Below, one piece after another: positions 36,489 to 45,794 of a stretch of 64,000 nucleotides of DNA; position 1 is the first letter of the stretch; the number at the start of each line of letters is the position of its first letter. The stretch spans positions 553,055 through 617,054 of the forward strand of contig NZ_HG964936.1 of the NCBI RefSeq assembly GCF_000613245.1. The letters run 5' to 3'. The notes under the pieces are model-generated. The model saw nothing but the letters and a program-made list of their open reading frames with translations. It had not been told where the DNA came from and made no database searches. A program made the translations under genes and the position numbers. The DNA is from Mycobacterium asiaticum DSM 44297 (GTDB lineage: Bacteria > Actinomycetota > Actinomycetes > Mycobacteriales > Mycobacteriaceae).

Positions 36489-37664
36489 ATGGCCGACGAT
36501 TGGTTCGAAACCGTCGCCATCGCTCAGCAACGCGCGAAGCGGCGCCTGCCGAAGTCCGTTTATTCATCGCTGATTTCGGCGAGTGAGAAGGGCATCACCG
36601 TCGCCGACAATGTCGCCGCGTTCAGCGAACTGGGCTTCGCGCCGCACGTCGTCGGCGCCAGCGAAAAGCGGGACCTGTCCACCACCGTGCTGGGGCAGGA
36701 TATTTCTTTCCCCGTTCTGATCTCGCCGACCGGCGTCCAGGCGGTTGATCCGGACGGCGAGGTCGCCGTGGCGCGGGCCGCGGCCGCCCGGGGCACGGCG
36801 ATGGGGCTGTCCTCGTTTGCTAGCAAGCCCATCGAAGAGGTCATCGCCGCCAATCCGAAGCTCTTTTTCCAGGTTTACTGGCTGGGGGGCCGGGACGCGA
36901 TCGCCGAACGGGTCGAGCGGGCGCGGCAGGCCGGGGCGGTCGGCATCATCGTGACTACCGACTGGACGTTCTCGCACGGGCGCGACTGGGGCAGCCCCAA
37001 GATCCCCGAAGAGATGAACCTGAAAACCATTTTGCGGCTGTCCCCGGAGGCGATCACCAAGCCCCGGTGGCTGTGGAAGTTCGGCAAGACGATGCGACCA
37101 CCGGACCTGCGGGTGCCTAACCAAGGCCGCCGCGGTGAGCCCGGTCCGCCCTTCTTCGCCGCCTACGGCGAGTGGATGGGGACGCCCCCGCCCACCTGGG
37201 AAGACATCGCCTGGCTGGCCGAACTCTGGGGTGGCCCCCTGATGCTCAAGGGCGTGATGCGCGTTGATGACGCCAAAAGAGCTGTGGATGCCGGTGTTTC
37301 GGCTATCTCGGTGTCCAACCACGGCGGCAACAACCTGGACGGGACGCCCGCCTCGATTCGCGCCCTGCCGGCGATCGCGGCGGCCGTCGGCGAGCAGGTC
37401 GAGGTTTTGCTCGACGGTGGCATCCGCCGGGGCAGCGACGTGGTGAAGGCGGTGGCGCTGGGGGCGCGCGCGGTGATGATCGGCCGCGCCTACCTGTGGG
37501 GCCTGGCCGCAGCCGGACAGGCCGGGGTCGAAAACGTTCTGGACATTCTGCGCGGCGGCATCGACTCGGCACTGATGGGGCTGGGCCATTCGTCGATTCA
37601 CGATTTGCGCCCGGACGACATTCTCATTCCCGACGGGTTCACCCGCGAATTGGGTGTGGGCTGA
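36489..37664 (+). CDS. mftD: Mycofactocin FMN oxidase/dehydrogenase MftD
   Basis: 391 aa from ATG 36489, 2 bp after mftC. It belongs to the FMN-dependent alpha-hydroxyacid dehydrogenase fold: FPVLISPTGVQAV near residue 75, the LMLKGVM lysine strand near 252, SNHGGNNLDGTPA (about 275-287, in place of the lactate-oxidase SNHGxRQLD) and the phosphate-binding LLDGGIRRGSDVVKA near 311. MftD oxidises the intermediate AHDP to the dicarbonyl premycofactocin. Formerly annotated lldD1. A 173-bp gap with a hairpin follows. Confidence 0.96.
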   Translation: MADDWFETVAIAQQRAKRRLPKSVYSSLISASEKGITVADNVAAFSELGFAPHVVGASEKRDLSTTVLGQDISFPVLISPTGVQAVDPDGEVAVARAAAARGTAMGLSSFASKPIEEVIAANPKLFFQVYWLGGRDAIAERVERARQAGAVGIIVTTDWTFSHGRDWGSPKIPEEMNLKTILRLSPEAITKPRWLWKFGKTMRPPDLRVPNQGRRGEPGPPFFAAYGEWMGTPPPTWEDIAWLAELWGGPLMLKGVMRVDDAKRAVDAGVSAISVSNHGGNNLDGTPASIRALPAIAAAVGEQVEVLLDGGIRRGSDVVKAVALGARAVMIGRAYLWGLAAAGQAGVENVLDILRGGIDSALMGLGHSSIHDLRPDDILIPDGFTRELGVG

Positions 37665-37759
37665 GCGTCCGTCGGGTAGCCGCGGGACATACCACATATA
37701 CGTTGTTCCGGGAATGAGCTATTCGCCGAGTTTGGTACGGGCGGTGCAGCCGTGGCAAA

Positions 37760-37779
37760 CGAGCAATGTTTTTTGCTCG
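37760..37779 (+). promoter_or_regulatory. Hairpin in the mftD-mftE gap
   Basis: CGAGCAA (37760-37766) pairs with TTGCTCG (37773-37779) around the loop TGTTTT. It lies in a 173-bp AT-richer gap (37665-37837) inside the otherwise tightly packed mft operon. It could attenuate transcription or stabilise the mftA-D message. No gene is seen in the gap. Confidence 0.5.
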
Positions 37780-37837
37780 CGCTCCGACGACGCGAAAAAT
37801 AATTTCAATTGGTAGGGCAACAATTGGTGCACGCCAG

Positions 37838-38584
37838 GTGAATTCGTCTTACCATCGGCGGGTGCCCGTACTCGGCGAACTGGGTTGTGTGACGTCGAGG
37901 CAACTTTCGATATCCACCGCCGCGTCAATATTGATTCCGCTCGGGTCCACCGAACAGCACGGCCCGCACCTGCCGTTGGACACCGACACCAGGATCGCGA
38001 CGGCAGTGGCCCGGGCCGTGGCCGCGCGATTGGACACGCAATCCCAGCAGGATTGGCTGGTCGCGCCGGCCATCGCCTACGGTGCCAGCGGCGAGCACCA
38101 GAGCTTCCCGGGAACGATCTCCATCGGGGCGGCGGCGTTGACGACATTGCTGGTGGAGTATGGTCGCTCGGCTGCCTGCTGGGCGAATCGACTGGTATTC
38201 GTCAACGGTCATGGCGGCAACGTGGAGGCGTTGAGCCGCGCCACGGCGCTGCTTCGATCGGAAGGTCGCGACGCCGCGTGGAGTCCATGCTCCACAGCCG
38301 GCGCGGACGCCCATGCGGGCCATACCGAAACATCCGTGTTGCTGCACCTTTCGCCCGGCGATGTGCAAAGCGACCGATTTCTCGTGGGCAATGCTGCGCC
38401 GCTGCACGAGTTGCTACCGTCGATGCGCCGCGGCGGGATCGCGGCGGTAAGCGAGATTGGCGTGCTGGGGGATCCGACCACGGCCACCGCGGCCGAGGGG
38501 AGTCGGATTTTTGCGGAGATGGTCGACGATTGTTTTGGTCGAATTTGCCGGTGGGTACCCGGACCCGGGGGGGTCCTGTCATGA
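37838..38584 (+). CDS. mftE: Mycofactocin peptidase MftE (creatininase family)
   Basis: 248 aa from GTG 37838 (NSSYHRRVPVLGELG aligns with the M. tuberculosis N-terminus); the SD is weak. Creatininase-family metal ligands are in STEQHGPHLPLDTDT (about residues 32-46), VNGHGGN (about 119-125) and the HAGHTETS segment. MftE cuts the modified MftA to release AHDP from the C-terminus. The ATG at 38581 overlaps the stop but starts an out-of-frame 17-codon frame, not mftF. Confidence 0.93.
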   Translation: MNSSYHRRVPVLGELGCVTSRQLSISTAASILIPLGSTEQHGPHLPLDTDTRIATAVARAVAARLDTQSQQDWLVAPAIAYGASGEHQSFPGTISIGAAALTTLLVEYGRSAACWANRLVFVNGHGGNVEALSRATALLRSEGRDAAWSPCSTAGADAHAGHTETSVLLHLSPGDVQSDRFLVGNAAPLHELLPSMRRGGIAAVSEIGVLGDPTTATAAEGSRIFAEMVDDCFGRICRWVPGPGGVLS

Positions 38585-38608
38585 CGAGCGCATCGAGGAG
38601 GAGCGGCG

Positions 38609-40024
38609 TTGACCACCCAGACCCGACTTCCTGACGGGTTTGCGGTGCAGGTCGATCGTCGAGTGCGGGTGCTCGGCGATGGCAGGGCTTTGCTCGGTGG
38701 TTCGCCGACCAGGCTGCTGCGGCTGGCCCCGGCGGCGCAAAGCATGCTCTCCGACGGTCGCCTGAAAGTCCGTGACGAGGTCAGCGCCGAGCTTGCTCGC
38801 ACCCTGCTGGACGCGACGGTGGCCCATCCACGCCCGGCAACAGGCCCGTCATACCGCGACGTCACCGTCGTTATACCGGTGCGCGACAACCTGATTGGTT
38901 TGCGGCGCCTGGTGTCTTCGCTGCGCGGCCTGCGGGTAATCGTGGTCGACGACGGCTCGTCGCCACCCGTCGAACTGGAAGACTTCGCCGGCGCCCACTG
39001 CGACATCGAAGTGCTGCATCACGTCCGCAGCAAAGGTCCGGCCGCCGCGCGCAACACCGGCCTGGCCGCCTGTACCACTGACTACGTCGCGTTCCTGGAC
39101 TCCGACGTCGCACCTCGGCGGGGTTGGCTGGAGGCTTTGCTCGGGCACTTCTGCGATCCGACGGTCGCGCTGGTGGCGCCGCGCATCGTCGGCCTCGCCC
39201 AGAGCGAGAACGTGATCGCCCGCTACGAGGCCGTGCACTCGTCGCTGGACCTAGGTCTGCGGGAGGCGCCGGTGTTGCCACACAGTTCGGTGTCCTACGT
39301 GCCCAGCGCCGCGATCGTGTGCCGAACGGCGGCCATCCGAGAGGTCGGCGGTTTCGACGAGACCTTGCAGTCGGGTGAGGACGTCGACCTGTGCTGGCGG
39401 CTGGTGGAAGCCGGCGCCCGACTGCGGTATGAGCCGATTGCCCTCGTCGCCCACGATCACCGCACCGAGCTCCGGGACTGGATCGCCCGCAAGGCGTTCT
39501 ACGGGGGCTCGGCGGCGCCGCTGTCGGTGCGGCACCCCGACAAGACCGCGCCGGTGGTGATCTCGGGTTGGGCGCTGGCGGCCTGGATCCTGGTGTCGCT
39601 GGGCTCCGGCCTGGCCCAGCTGGCCTCGATCGTGATTGCCCTGGCGACCGGCCGCCGGGTCGCCAAGGCGATGGACGGGGCCGAAACGTCGCTGTGGGAC
39701 GTGGCGGTGGTGGCGACTCGGGGGTTGTGGTCGGCGGCCCTGCAACTGGCGTCGGCGATCTGTCGGCACTATTGGCCACTGGCGCTGCTGGCCGCCATCT
39801 TTTTTCGGCAATTCCGGCGGGTCGTGGTGATCGCCGCCATTGTGGACGGGGTGGCCGACTGGCTGCGCCGCCGCGACGCGGTGGACGGCGATGCCGAACC
39901 GATCGGGTTGTTCACCTTCCTGCTGCTCAAGCGCGTCGACGACCTGGCCTACGGAATCGGGCTCTGGTACGGAGTGCTGCGGGAACGCAACATCTCTGCG
40001 CTCAAGCCACAGATTCGGACATAA
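38609..40024 (+). CDS. mftF: Mycofactocin glycosyltransferase MftF
   Basis: 471 aa, TTG start with the strong [11 protein letters not shown]. The GT2 domain covers about residues 85-310: [19 protein letters not shown], then the [15 protein letters not shown] metal site near 168 and the [10 protein letters not shown] segment. The C-terminal part (about 320-470) holds hydrophobic segments, so the enzyme is probably membrane-attached. MftF adds an oligoglucose chain to premycofactocin. The SD region copies the core of the repeat before echA4. Confidence 0.95.
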   Translation: MTTQTRLPDGFAVQVDRRVRVLGDGRALLGGSPTRLLRLAPAAQSMLSDGRLKVRDEVSAELARTLLDATVAHPRPATGPSYRDVTVVIPVRDNLIGLRRLVSSLRGLRVIVVDDGSSPPVELEDFAGAHCDIEVLHHVRSKGPAAARNTGLAACTTDYVAFLDSDVAPRRGWLEALLGHFCDPTVALVAPRIVGLAQSENVIARYEAVHSSLDLGLREAPVLPHSSVSYVPSAAIVCRTAAIREVGGFDETLQSGEDVDLCWRLVEAGARLRYEPIALVAHDHRTELRDWIARKAFYGGSAAPLSVRHPDKTAPVVISGWALAAWILVSLGSGLAQLASIVIALATGRRVAKAMDGAETSLWDVAVVATRGLWSAALQLASAICRHYWPLALLAAIFFRQFRRVVVIAAIVDGVADWLRRRDAVDGDAEPIGLFTFLLLKRVDDLAYGIGLWYGVLRERNISALKPQIRT

Positions 40025-40033
40025 CGGCTCGCC

Positions 40034-41473
40034 TTGTCCGCAGCCGAACGGCATTGCGATGTCTTGATCATCGGCGCCGGCAGTGCCGGTTCGGTTGTGG
40101 CCGAACGCCTTTCCGCCGACTTACGGTGCCGGGTGACGGTTCTGGAAGCCGGCCCTGGTCTCGAGGATGCCGAGCTGCTGTCCCGTACCCGCAACGGTTT
40201 CCAGCTGCCGATCGGGGCGGGCAGCAGTCTGGCCGAGCGCTATCTGACTACGCTGACCGACCATCCGGCGCGGCAGCTGCCGCTGGTGCGAGGCGCGACG
40301 CTGGGCGGTTCGGGGGCTGTCAACGGCGGCTATTTCTGCCGCGGTCTGCCCGCCGACTTCGACCGGCTGGCGCTGCCAGGGTGGGCCTGGTCCGACGTCG
40401 TGCCCCACTTCCGGGCCATCGAAACGGACCTCGATTTCGACACCCCGGCGCACGGTGGGGCGGGGCCGATCCCGGTGCGGCGCGCACCGGACATGACCGG
40501 TGCCAGCGCCGCGTTCCTCGAGGCCACTCAGCGCGCCGGGTTCGATTGGATCGCCGACTTGAACGACGTGGGTCCCGACCTGCCGTCGGGTGTGGGTCCC
40601 GTGCCCCTCAACATCGTCGACGGCGTACGCACCGGCCCCGGGGCGGCCTTCCTGTTGCCCGCGCTGGGCCGGCCGAACCTGACCATGATGGCACGCACCC
40701 GGGCACTGCGGCTGCGTTTCGACAAAGCGAGAGCCACCGGGGTCGATGCAACCGGACCCAGCGGCCCGGTTACCCTGACCGCAGACCGAATAGTCTTGTG
40801 CGCCGGTGCGATAGCGTCGGCCCATCTGCTGATGTTGTCGGGCGTCGGGGACGAGGCGGTGTTGACCGCCGCCGGCGTGAAAGTTGTTGCGGCGCTGCCG
40901 GTCGGGAGGAACTGCAGTGACCACCCGGAATGGGTGATGCCCACCGACTGGGACGTGGCCGTGAACCGACCGGTGCTGGAGTTGGTGCTCAGCACCAGCG
41001 ATGGCGTCGAAATTCGGCCATACACAGGTGGTTTCGTGGCAATGACGGGAGACGGAACGCCGGGTCACCGGGACTGGCCGCACATCGGTGTGGCGCTCAT
41101 GCGGCCTACGGCGCGCGGCTGCATCACCCTGGTGTCTCCCGAACCCGGTGTGCCGCCGCGGATCCAGCACCACTACGACAGTGCGCCAGGCGATGTCGCT
41201 GCCCTGCGCGCAGGTAGCGATCTGGCGCGCGAATTGTGCACTACGGCAACCCATATCGGGCCAGCCGTGTGGTCGACATCCCAACATCTATGCGGCAGCG
41301 CGCCAATGGGTCTCGACGGTGACGCGCACGCCGTCGTCGACTGCCGCTGTCGGGTAAAGGGTTTGGAAAGCCTGTGGGTGATCGACGGTTCGATCCTGCC
41401 GCTGGTTCCCAGCCGGGGACCGCACGCCACCATCGTGATGCTCGGACATCGAGCGGCCGAGTTCGTCGGGTGA
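40034..41473 (+). CDS. mftG: Mycofactocin-associated GMC oxidoreductase MftG
   Basis: 479 aa, TTG start 9 bp after mftF. It is a glucose-methanol-choline flavoenzyme: the FAD motif is VLIIGAGSAGSVVAERL (about residues 10-26), the GMC signature is VRGATLGGSGAVNGGYFCRG (about 84-103) and the C-terminal part is HLCGSAPMGLDGDAHAVVDCRCRVKGLESLWVIDGSILPLVPSRGPHATIVMLG. MftG is reported to couple reoxidation of mycofactocinol to the respiratory chain. It ends the mft cluster. Confidence 0.95.
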   Translation: MSAAERHCDVLIIGAGSAGSVVAERLSADLRCRVTVLEAGPGLEDAELLSRTRNGFQLPIGAGSSLAERYLTTLTDHPARQLPLVRGATLGGSGAVNGGYFCRGLPADFDRLALPGWAWSDVVPHFRAIETDLDFDTPAHGGAGPIPVRRAPDMTGASAAFLEATQRAGFDWIADLNDVGPDLPSGVGPVPLNIVDGVRTGPGAAFLLPALGRPNLTMMARTRALRLRFDKARATGVDATGPSGPVTLTADRIVLCAGAIASAHLLMLSGVGDEAVLTAAGVKVVAALPVGRNCSDHPEWVMPTDWDVAVNRPVLELVLSTSDGVEIRPYTGGFVAMTGDGTPGHRDWPHIGVALMRPTARGCITLVSPEPGVPPRIQHHYDSAPGDVAALRAGSDLARELCTTATHIGPAVWSTSQHLCGSAPMGLDGDAHAVVDCRCRVKGLESLWVIDGSILPLVPSRGPHATIVMLGHRAAEFVG

Positions 41474-41478
41474 GCCCC

Positions 41479-42165
41479 TCAGCCGGCGGCCGCGGCCGAC
41501 TCGCCGGTCGCTTCGAACCGGGGAGCCGCCGGAGCTGCCGGGGCCGCCGCAGCCGCGGCTCGCGCCGCGAGCGGCGCCGGCAGCGCGGACACCGCTGCCG
41601 TCTGTACTTCAGTTGACTCAGGAGGGCTCGTCGGTAGCGACGGGATTGGCTGACGCTTAGCCGACCCCGCCGATCCCGCCGCTACTGCCGACCCCACCGA
41701 TCCCACCGGCGTAGCCGCCGGTGCGATCGCTGAGCCTACCGGTCCAGCTGCCGCCGGACTGATAGTCATTGTTGGCGCCGCTGCCGCGGCCGCCGGCGCC
41801 GCATGGGCGCCTTCGCCCAGGACCGAATGTCCGAGCGTCTGCTGGGGCAAGTTGGTCGTGCCGCTCTGAATGCTCGAGACGTTTGCGGCCTCGCTGAGGG
41901 CGTACTGCTGCGACCCGAGGTTCATCAGATGCACGAACTGGTCGTGGAACGACGCCGCCTGCGCCGCGATCTGTTGAAAAGCCTGGGCGTGCGCACCGAA
42001 CAACGCGGCCATCTCCGCCGACACCGCGTCGGCACCCGCCGGGATCAGCACGCCGGATGTCGGGCTGGCCGCCGCCGCGCTCGCGTCACTGATCGCTGAG
42101 CCGATATTGGCCAAATCCATTGCTGCGGCGGCAACATACTCCGTTGCAGCGATTACGTAAGACAT
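41479..42165 (-). CDS. PE family protein with Ala/Pro-rich C-terminus
   Basis: 228 aa. Residues 1-92 are a PE domain: MSYVIAATEYVAAAAMDLANIGSAISDASAAAASPTSGVLIPAGADAVSAEMAALFG, then the second helix ending HLMNLGSQQYALSEAANV. The C-terminal 130 residues are low-complexity Ala/Pro/Val/Ser without PGRS repeats. PE proteins are usually exported by ESX systems with a PPE partner; none is adjacent. It converges on mftG with a 5-bp gap. I recall no PE gene here in M. tuberculosis. Confidence 0.9.
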   Translation of the reverse strand: MSYVIAATEYVAAAAMDLANIGSAISDASAAAASPTSGVLIPAGADAVSAEMAALFGAHAQAFQQIAAQAASFHDQFVHLMNLGSQQYALSEAANVSSIQSGTTNLPQQTLGHSVLGEGAHAAPAAAAAAPTMTISPAAAGPVGSAIAPAATPVGSVGSAVAAGSAGSAKRQPIPSLPTSPPESTEVQTAAVSALPAPLAARAAAAAAPAAPAAPRFEATGESAAAAG

Positions 42166-42262
42166 ACCGCCCCCCGGCTAGCGTGGATTGCGTTCGTCTC
42201 CCCACGAACTCGCCCCTCAGTCGGATGTTAATTCAGGGGCGCTTCGGCCGAGGCGTTTTTGC

Positions 42263-43867
42263 TCAAGTCAGACAATTTTCTCGACCGCGGATGCGACGGG
42301 CCAGCGGCAACTGGCGTCCGTCGCGGCCCGGTGCCCAAAAACCGACCAGCAACGCGGCGACACCGACGATGACAGCCATCGTGATCATCGAGGTGTGCAT
42401 GGCCGTCATGAAGGCGGTCTGACTTAAGGTGGTCAGCTGATCACCTTGCGGTCCAATCCTTTCCGCTACCTCGACCGCCTTCGGCAAGGAGTCGGACGCC
42501 GGGCCGCGCACCGGTTCGGGGAACGCCGTCAGGTGTGGGGCCAGCTCGCGGCTGTATCGACCGGCCAGGATCGAGCCCGCCACGGCGATGCCCAGTGCTC
42601 CGCCCAACTCGCGCGCGGTGTCGTTGACCGCGGAGGCGACTCCCTGTTTCTCGTCGGGGACGGCGGCCATGATGGCCGACGTGGTGGGCGCCGTGCAGAA
42701 TCCGATGCCGGTGCTCAGGATCAGAGTCGGCCAGGCCAGCTCGAGATAGGACGAGTTCAGATCCAGGACCAGCATGCACAGGAAGCCGACCGCCATCAGC
42801 AAGGTGCCGGCGAAGAGCACCAGACGAAGCCCGAGTTTCGGCACATACCAGAACGACAGCGCCGAACAGATGCCCAAAGGCACCATGAACGGCCCGAATG
42901 CGACCGCCGTCATCAGGGGCGAGTAGCCCATGATCTGCTGGACATACTGCATGCCCAGATAGAAGAAGCCGAAGGTTGCGCCGAAGAGCACGACGATCGT
43001 CGCGGTCCCGGTCGCGAAACCCTCGTCGGCGAAGAGGCGGACATCCAGAAGTGGCTGCCGCTTGCGGAATTCGACTAGGCCGAAGGCCGCGGCGATAACC
43101 GTCCCGGCGACAAGTCCGCCCCACACCTGCGGGTCACTCCACCCGCGCGACGGGGCCTGCAGGATCGCGAACACTCCGCTCGCGACCGCCGTGCCGATGA
43201 GCAGTGCGCCCAGCCAGTCGAGACGCGGAGCCTCGGCATCCCGGGACGACGAAATGGTGCACGCCATGGCGAAGATCACCAATCCGGCGGCGCCCATTGC
43301 CCAGAAGATGGCATGCCAGTCCCAAAAACGAAGTAACAGGCCAGAACCCAGCATGCCGACCACCCCGCCTGATCCGGCCGTACCGGCCCAGATGCCAACG
43401 GCCTTGATGCGCTGATCTCTTGGATAGGCCACCGTGAGCAGTGACAGCGTCGCGGGCATCACGAACGCAGCGCCGATACCGGCCAGTGTCCGCCCTGCGA
43501 TGATCTGGGTCGGCGAATGCAGCAGCGCCGGAGCCATCGAGGCCACAGAGAAGATTGTCAGGCCGGCGAGCAGGGCCCCGCGCCTGCCGTAGCGGTCCCC
43601 GATCGCCCCGGCCGGCAGCAGCAGGCAGGCTAACGCCACCGTGTAGCCGTCGACGATCCAGGTCAGCTGGGTCTGGGTCGCCGACGTTGCCACCGCGATG
43701 TCACCCAGGGCGGTGTTCAGTGCCGTCATCGACGCGACAACCAGTGAGACCCCGAGGCAGGCGACGGCCAGGGTCCACCTGCGCGCGCTATTGCCGGTGC
43801 CTGGCGCCTCAGTACGCTGATCGGGCAGGGAAAGACGTTCATCGGGTCGGAACAGGGTTGCGACCAT
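42263..43867 (-). CDS. MFS multidrug efflux transporter (DHA2, 14 TMS)
   Basis: 534 aa with about 14 hydrophobic segments. The motif ALNTALGDIAVATSATQTQLTWIVDGYTVALACLLLPAGAIGDRYGRRGALLAGLTIF (about 48-106) holds DHA2 motif A. The later GAAFVMPATLSLLTVAYPRDQRIKAVGIWAGTAGSGGVVGMLGSGLLL holds motif C, typical of drug/H+ antiporters such as EmrB and QacA. It is divergent from a TetR gene with an inverted repeat between them, a common pump-regulator pair. The substrate is unknown. Confidence 0.93.
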   Translation of the reverse strand: MVATLFRPDERLSLPDQRTEAPGTGNSARRWTLAVACLGVSLVVASMTALNTALGDIAVATSATQTQLTWIVDGYTVALACLLLPAGAIGDRYGRRGALLAGLTIFSVASMAPALLHSPTQIIAGRTLAGIGAAFVMPATLSLLTVAYPRDQRIKAVGIWAGTAGSGGVVGMLGSGLLLRFWDWHAIFWAMGAAGLVIFAMACTISSSRDAEAPRLDWLGALLIGTAVASGVFAILQAPSRGWSDPQVWGGLVAGTVIAAAFGLVEFRKRQPLLDVRLFADEGFATGTATIVVLFGATFGFFYLGMQYVQQIMGYSPLMTAVAFGPFMVPLGICSALSFWYVPKLGLRLVLFAGTLLMAVGFLCMLVLDLNSSYLELAWPTLILSTGIGFCTAPTTSAIMAAVPDEKQGVASAVNDTARELGGALGIAVAGSILAGRYSRELAPHLTAFPEPVRGPASDSLPKAVEVAERIGPQGDQLTTLSQTAFMTAMHTSMITMAVIVGVAALLVGFWAPGRDGRQLPLARRIRGRENCLT

Positions 43868-43900
43868 GCTCGCGCCTCCTTTCGGCGGCGAAGTAGTTGC

Positions 43901-43917
43901 CGAGACTAATGGTCTCG
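43901..43917. promoter_or_regulatory. Operator between MFS pump and TetR gene
   Basis: CGAGAC (43901-43906) and GTCTCG (43912-43917) form a perfect inverted repeat with the 5-bp spacer TAATG. It lies in the gap between the two divergent genes. Similar GAGAC-N5-GTCTC sites are common for TetR regulators of MFS pumps. Confidence 0.65.
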
Positions 43918-43962
43918 TGCATAGACGGTTAACCTCGGACCCAAACAGGGAGGTGCGTCACA

Positions 43963-44619
43963 ATCAGCAACGGGAGTAGTCAGGATCCCCGTCCGGCGCG
44001 ATCTCGGGCGCGGTTGCTCGAGGCCGCCGCGGGACTGCTTCGTGCCGGGGGTCCCAGCGCGGTCACCGTCGACGCGGTCACCCGCGCCGCCAACGTGGCG
44101 CGGGCCACGCTGTATCGCCACTTTCCGAGTGGAAACGACTTGCTGGCGGCGACTTTCACCAGCCTGATGCCGACTGCCCCGGAGCCTCCGACGGAAGGGT
44201 CGCTGCGGGACCGGTTGCTGGCCATTGTGTTGGGGCAGGCCGAAGCCATCGCCGAGGCCCCCGCCGTTCTGACCGCGATGGCGTGGCTGGCGTTGGGCTC
44301 GGACCTGCAGGAAATGCCGGAGCCTCGGCACACCGAGGGCGCTCAGAGCGCAATCAGCTCGCTGCGCGAACGCATCGCCCAACAGTATGCGGCGCCGTTC
44401 GACAGCTTGTTCGACAGTCCGCAGGCCGCCGAGCTGGGCGAGGTGGACCGCTCGCGAGCGATTGCGCTGCTGATCGGCCCGCTGGTGCTCGGCCGGTTGA
44501 GTACCTTGCCGGACTTCGACTACCGCGAATGCGCGCGCGCCGCCGTCGACGGGTTCCTGCACGTGCAGCGCAACCAGGCCGGCGGTGAGGGCGTGGCGAG
44601 TTCTGTTGCCGCGCAGTGA
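43963..44619 (+). CDS. TetR-family regulator of the divergent MFS pump (start codon unclear)
   Basis: About 218 aa if read from ATC 43963, or 201 aa from TTG 44014. The HTH spans SRARLLEAAAGLLRAGGPSAVTVDAVTRAANVARATLYRHFPSGNDLL. The TTG start would remove residues before helix 1, yet the in-frame sequence upstream (SNGSSQDPRPARSRAR) looks like a normal TetR N-terminus. That stretch, open from 43933, holds no ATG, GTG, TTG or CTG. The SD AGGGAGG at 43947-43953 is 9 nt before ATC 43963. A GTG at 43953 is in another frame and soon meets a stop. So either a rare ATC start or a small indel is present. Confidence 0.8.
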   Translation: MSNGSSQDPRPARSRARLLEAAAGLLRAGGPSAVTVDAVTRAANVARATLYRHFPSGNDLLAATFTSLMPTAPEPPTEGSLRDRLLAIVLGQAEAIAEAPAVLTAMAWLALGSDLQEMPEPRHTEGAQSAISSLRERIAQQYAAPFDSLFDSPQAAELGEVDRSRAIALLIGPLVLGRLSTLPDFDYRECARAAVDGFLHVQRNQAGGEGVASSVAAQ

Positions 44620-44632
44620 TTCCCACTCGCTA

Positions 44633-45019
44633 CTAGAGGCCCGTTCGATCCTTGATGCGTTGCCGCACCGCGGCCTTGCCCGTGGCCAGCGTCGCCACCC
44701 CCAAACGCGTCGCACTCCACCTGAACTCGTTGTCGGCGATCCAGCGCACGTACAACAGCTCGGAATGCTCGAGCAGTTGCAGGGCCTCCAGAATGGATTC
44801 CCGGACGGGTCTGGCGCGCAGGACGAGACCGGTCCGTTCGGGGAATCCGCGAAACATCCACTCGCTGAAATGTGACAGCGCCAGTACTTCCGTACTCCTG
44901 GGATTCTCCGGGTCGAATACCCCCAGGAGTTCGACCGCCAGTTCGGCCGGTGGCGCCCCGTTGATCCAGTCGATCATCGGCTGTGCGGGGTCAGGTTCTC
45001 CCGGATTCGGCCCGAACAC
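44633..45019 (-). CDS. Conserved hypothetical protein
   Basis: 128 aa from GTG 45019; ATG 44977 would give 114 aa. A longer open frame reaches 45250, but its first 75 codons look like low-complexity noncoding reading and would cover the predicted rpsJ promoter. The core (PMIDWINGAPPAELAVELLGVFDPENPRSTEVLALSHFSEWMFRGFPERTG to LEALQLLEHSELLYVRW) has normal protein composition, and the C-terminus is basic (GKAAVRQRIKDRTGL). I do not recognise the family. It lies between a TetR gene and the S10 operon. Confidence 0.6.
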   Translation of the reverse strand: MFGPNPGEPDPAQPMIDWINGAPPAELAVELLGVFDPENPRSTEVLALSHFSEWMFRGFPERTGLVLRARPVRESILEALQLLEHSELLYVRWIADNEFRWSATRLGVATLATGKAAVRQRIKDRTGL

Positions 45020-45142
45020 GGTTGGAAGCGTACGGGCCGGGCCCGGCGGCCGCCCGCTACGGCGCAAAAGCCCTGCTAGGGTCGGTGTCGACCCGAGCCG
45101 GGAAGCATCCTGGGCATCCCGCGCATCGTCACCACCCGGGAT

Positions 45143-45173
45143 TTGGCCCAAGCGCTGATCTGGGGCATACTGT
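45143..45173 (+). promoter_or_regulatory. Possible promoter of the S10 operon
   Basis: TTGGCC at 45143-45148, a 19-bp spacer and TACTGT at 45168-45173. The spacing is longer than ideal, so this is a weak call. It lies about 300 bp before rpsJ, which would give a long leader. Confidence 0.4.
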
Positions 45174-45474
45174 TCAGGTTGCCTTGCGCCAGGTTCAGGC
45201 CTGGCCCGGGCATACGACCAGCGCCCACCAGGGGCGCGTCCGGTCCCCACCTTGGAGCGCGACTATTTTGGCCGCCTACGAGGCTGCGTGCGGGTGACAC
45301 ACCCGAGCGCGGGGAGCGGTTGAACCAAGACAGGTAAACAGCGGCGCAGTATCCGGCGCAACGCTAGACCGGCCCTCGCAGGGCGGCCGGTCCGCGCGCC
45401 GGGGGGCACTGAGGTCGAATAACGGCTGAGGTCCGGACACGGGCTCGAAGTGTGGGAGAAGAGGTAGGAGAAGC
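45174..45474 (+). promoter_or_regulatory. S10 operon leader with strong hairpin
   Basis: The leader before rpsJ has no gene. A strong stem pairs GACCGGCC (45367-45374) with GGCCGGTC (45385-45392), and the inner CCT/AGG can pair too. In many bacteria an L4-binding leader controls this operon, but the known structures are from other phyla. The role here is inferred. Confidence 0.45.
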
Positions 45475-45780
45475 GTGGCGGGACAAAAGATCCGCATCAG
45501 GCTTAAGGCCTACGACCATGAGGCTATTGACGCGTCGGCGCGCAAGATCGTCGAGACCGTCGTCCGTACAGGAGCCAGCGTCGTGGGACCGGTGCCGCTG
45601 CCGACGGAAAAGAATGTGTACTGCGTCATCCGCTCTCCGCATAAGTACAAGGACTCGCGGGAGCACTTCGAGATGCGTACTCATAAGCGGCTGATCGACA
45701 TCCTCGACCCGACGCCGAAGACCGTTGACGCTCTGATGCGCATCGATCTTCCGGCCAGTGTCGACGTCAACATCCAGTAG
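45475..45780 (+). CDS. rpsJ: 30S ribosomal protein S10
   Basis: 101 aa, GTG start with the SD AGGAGAAGC. S10 (NusE) is in the 30S head and also takes part in NusB-linked antitermination. The conserved [25 protein letters not shown] and [23 protein letters not shown] segments are intact. It is the first gene of the S10 operon, 14 bp before rplC. Confidence 0.98.
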   Translation: MAGQKIRIRLKAYDHEAIDASARKIVETVVRTGASVVGPVPLPTEKNVYCVIRSPHKYKDSREHFEMRTHKRLIDILDPTPKTVDALMRIDLPASVDVNIQ

Positions 45781-45794
45781 GGGATCGGCGAGCA

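Noticed and set aside
37719..38147. Minus-strand frame over the mftD-mftE gap and mftE
   Set aside because: It lies mostly antisense to mftE and the Cys-containing tail matches no family that I know.
38581..38634. 17-codon frame starting at the mftE stop (ATGA)
   Set aside because: It is out of frame with mftF, which has its own strong SD and TTG start; probably incidental.
45020..45250. Extended N-terminus of the small unknown gene at 44633
   Set aside because: The added residues are Arg/Pro/Gly low complexity and would cover the probable rpsJ promoter region, so a shorter start was chosen.
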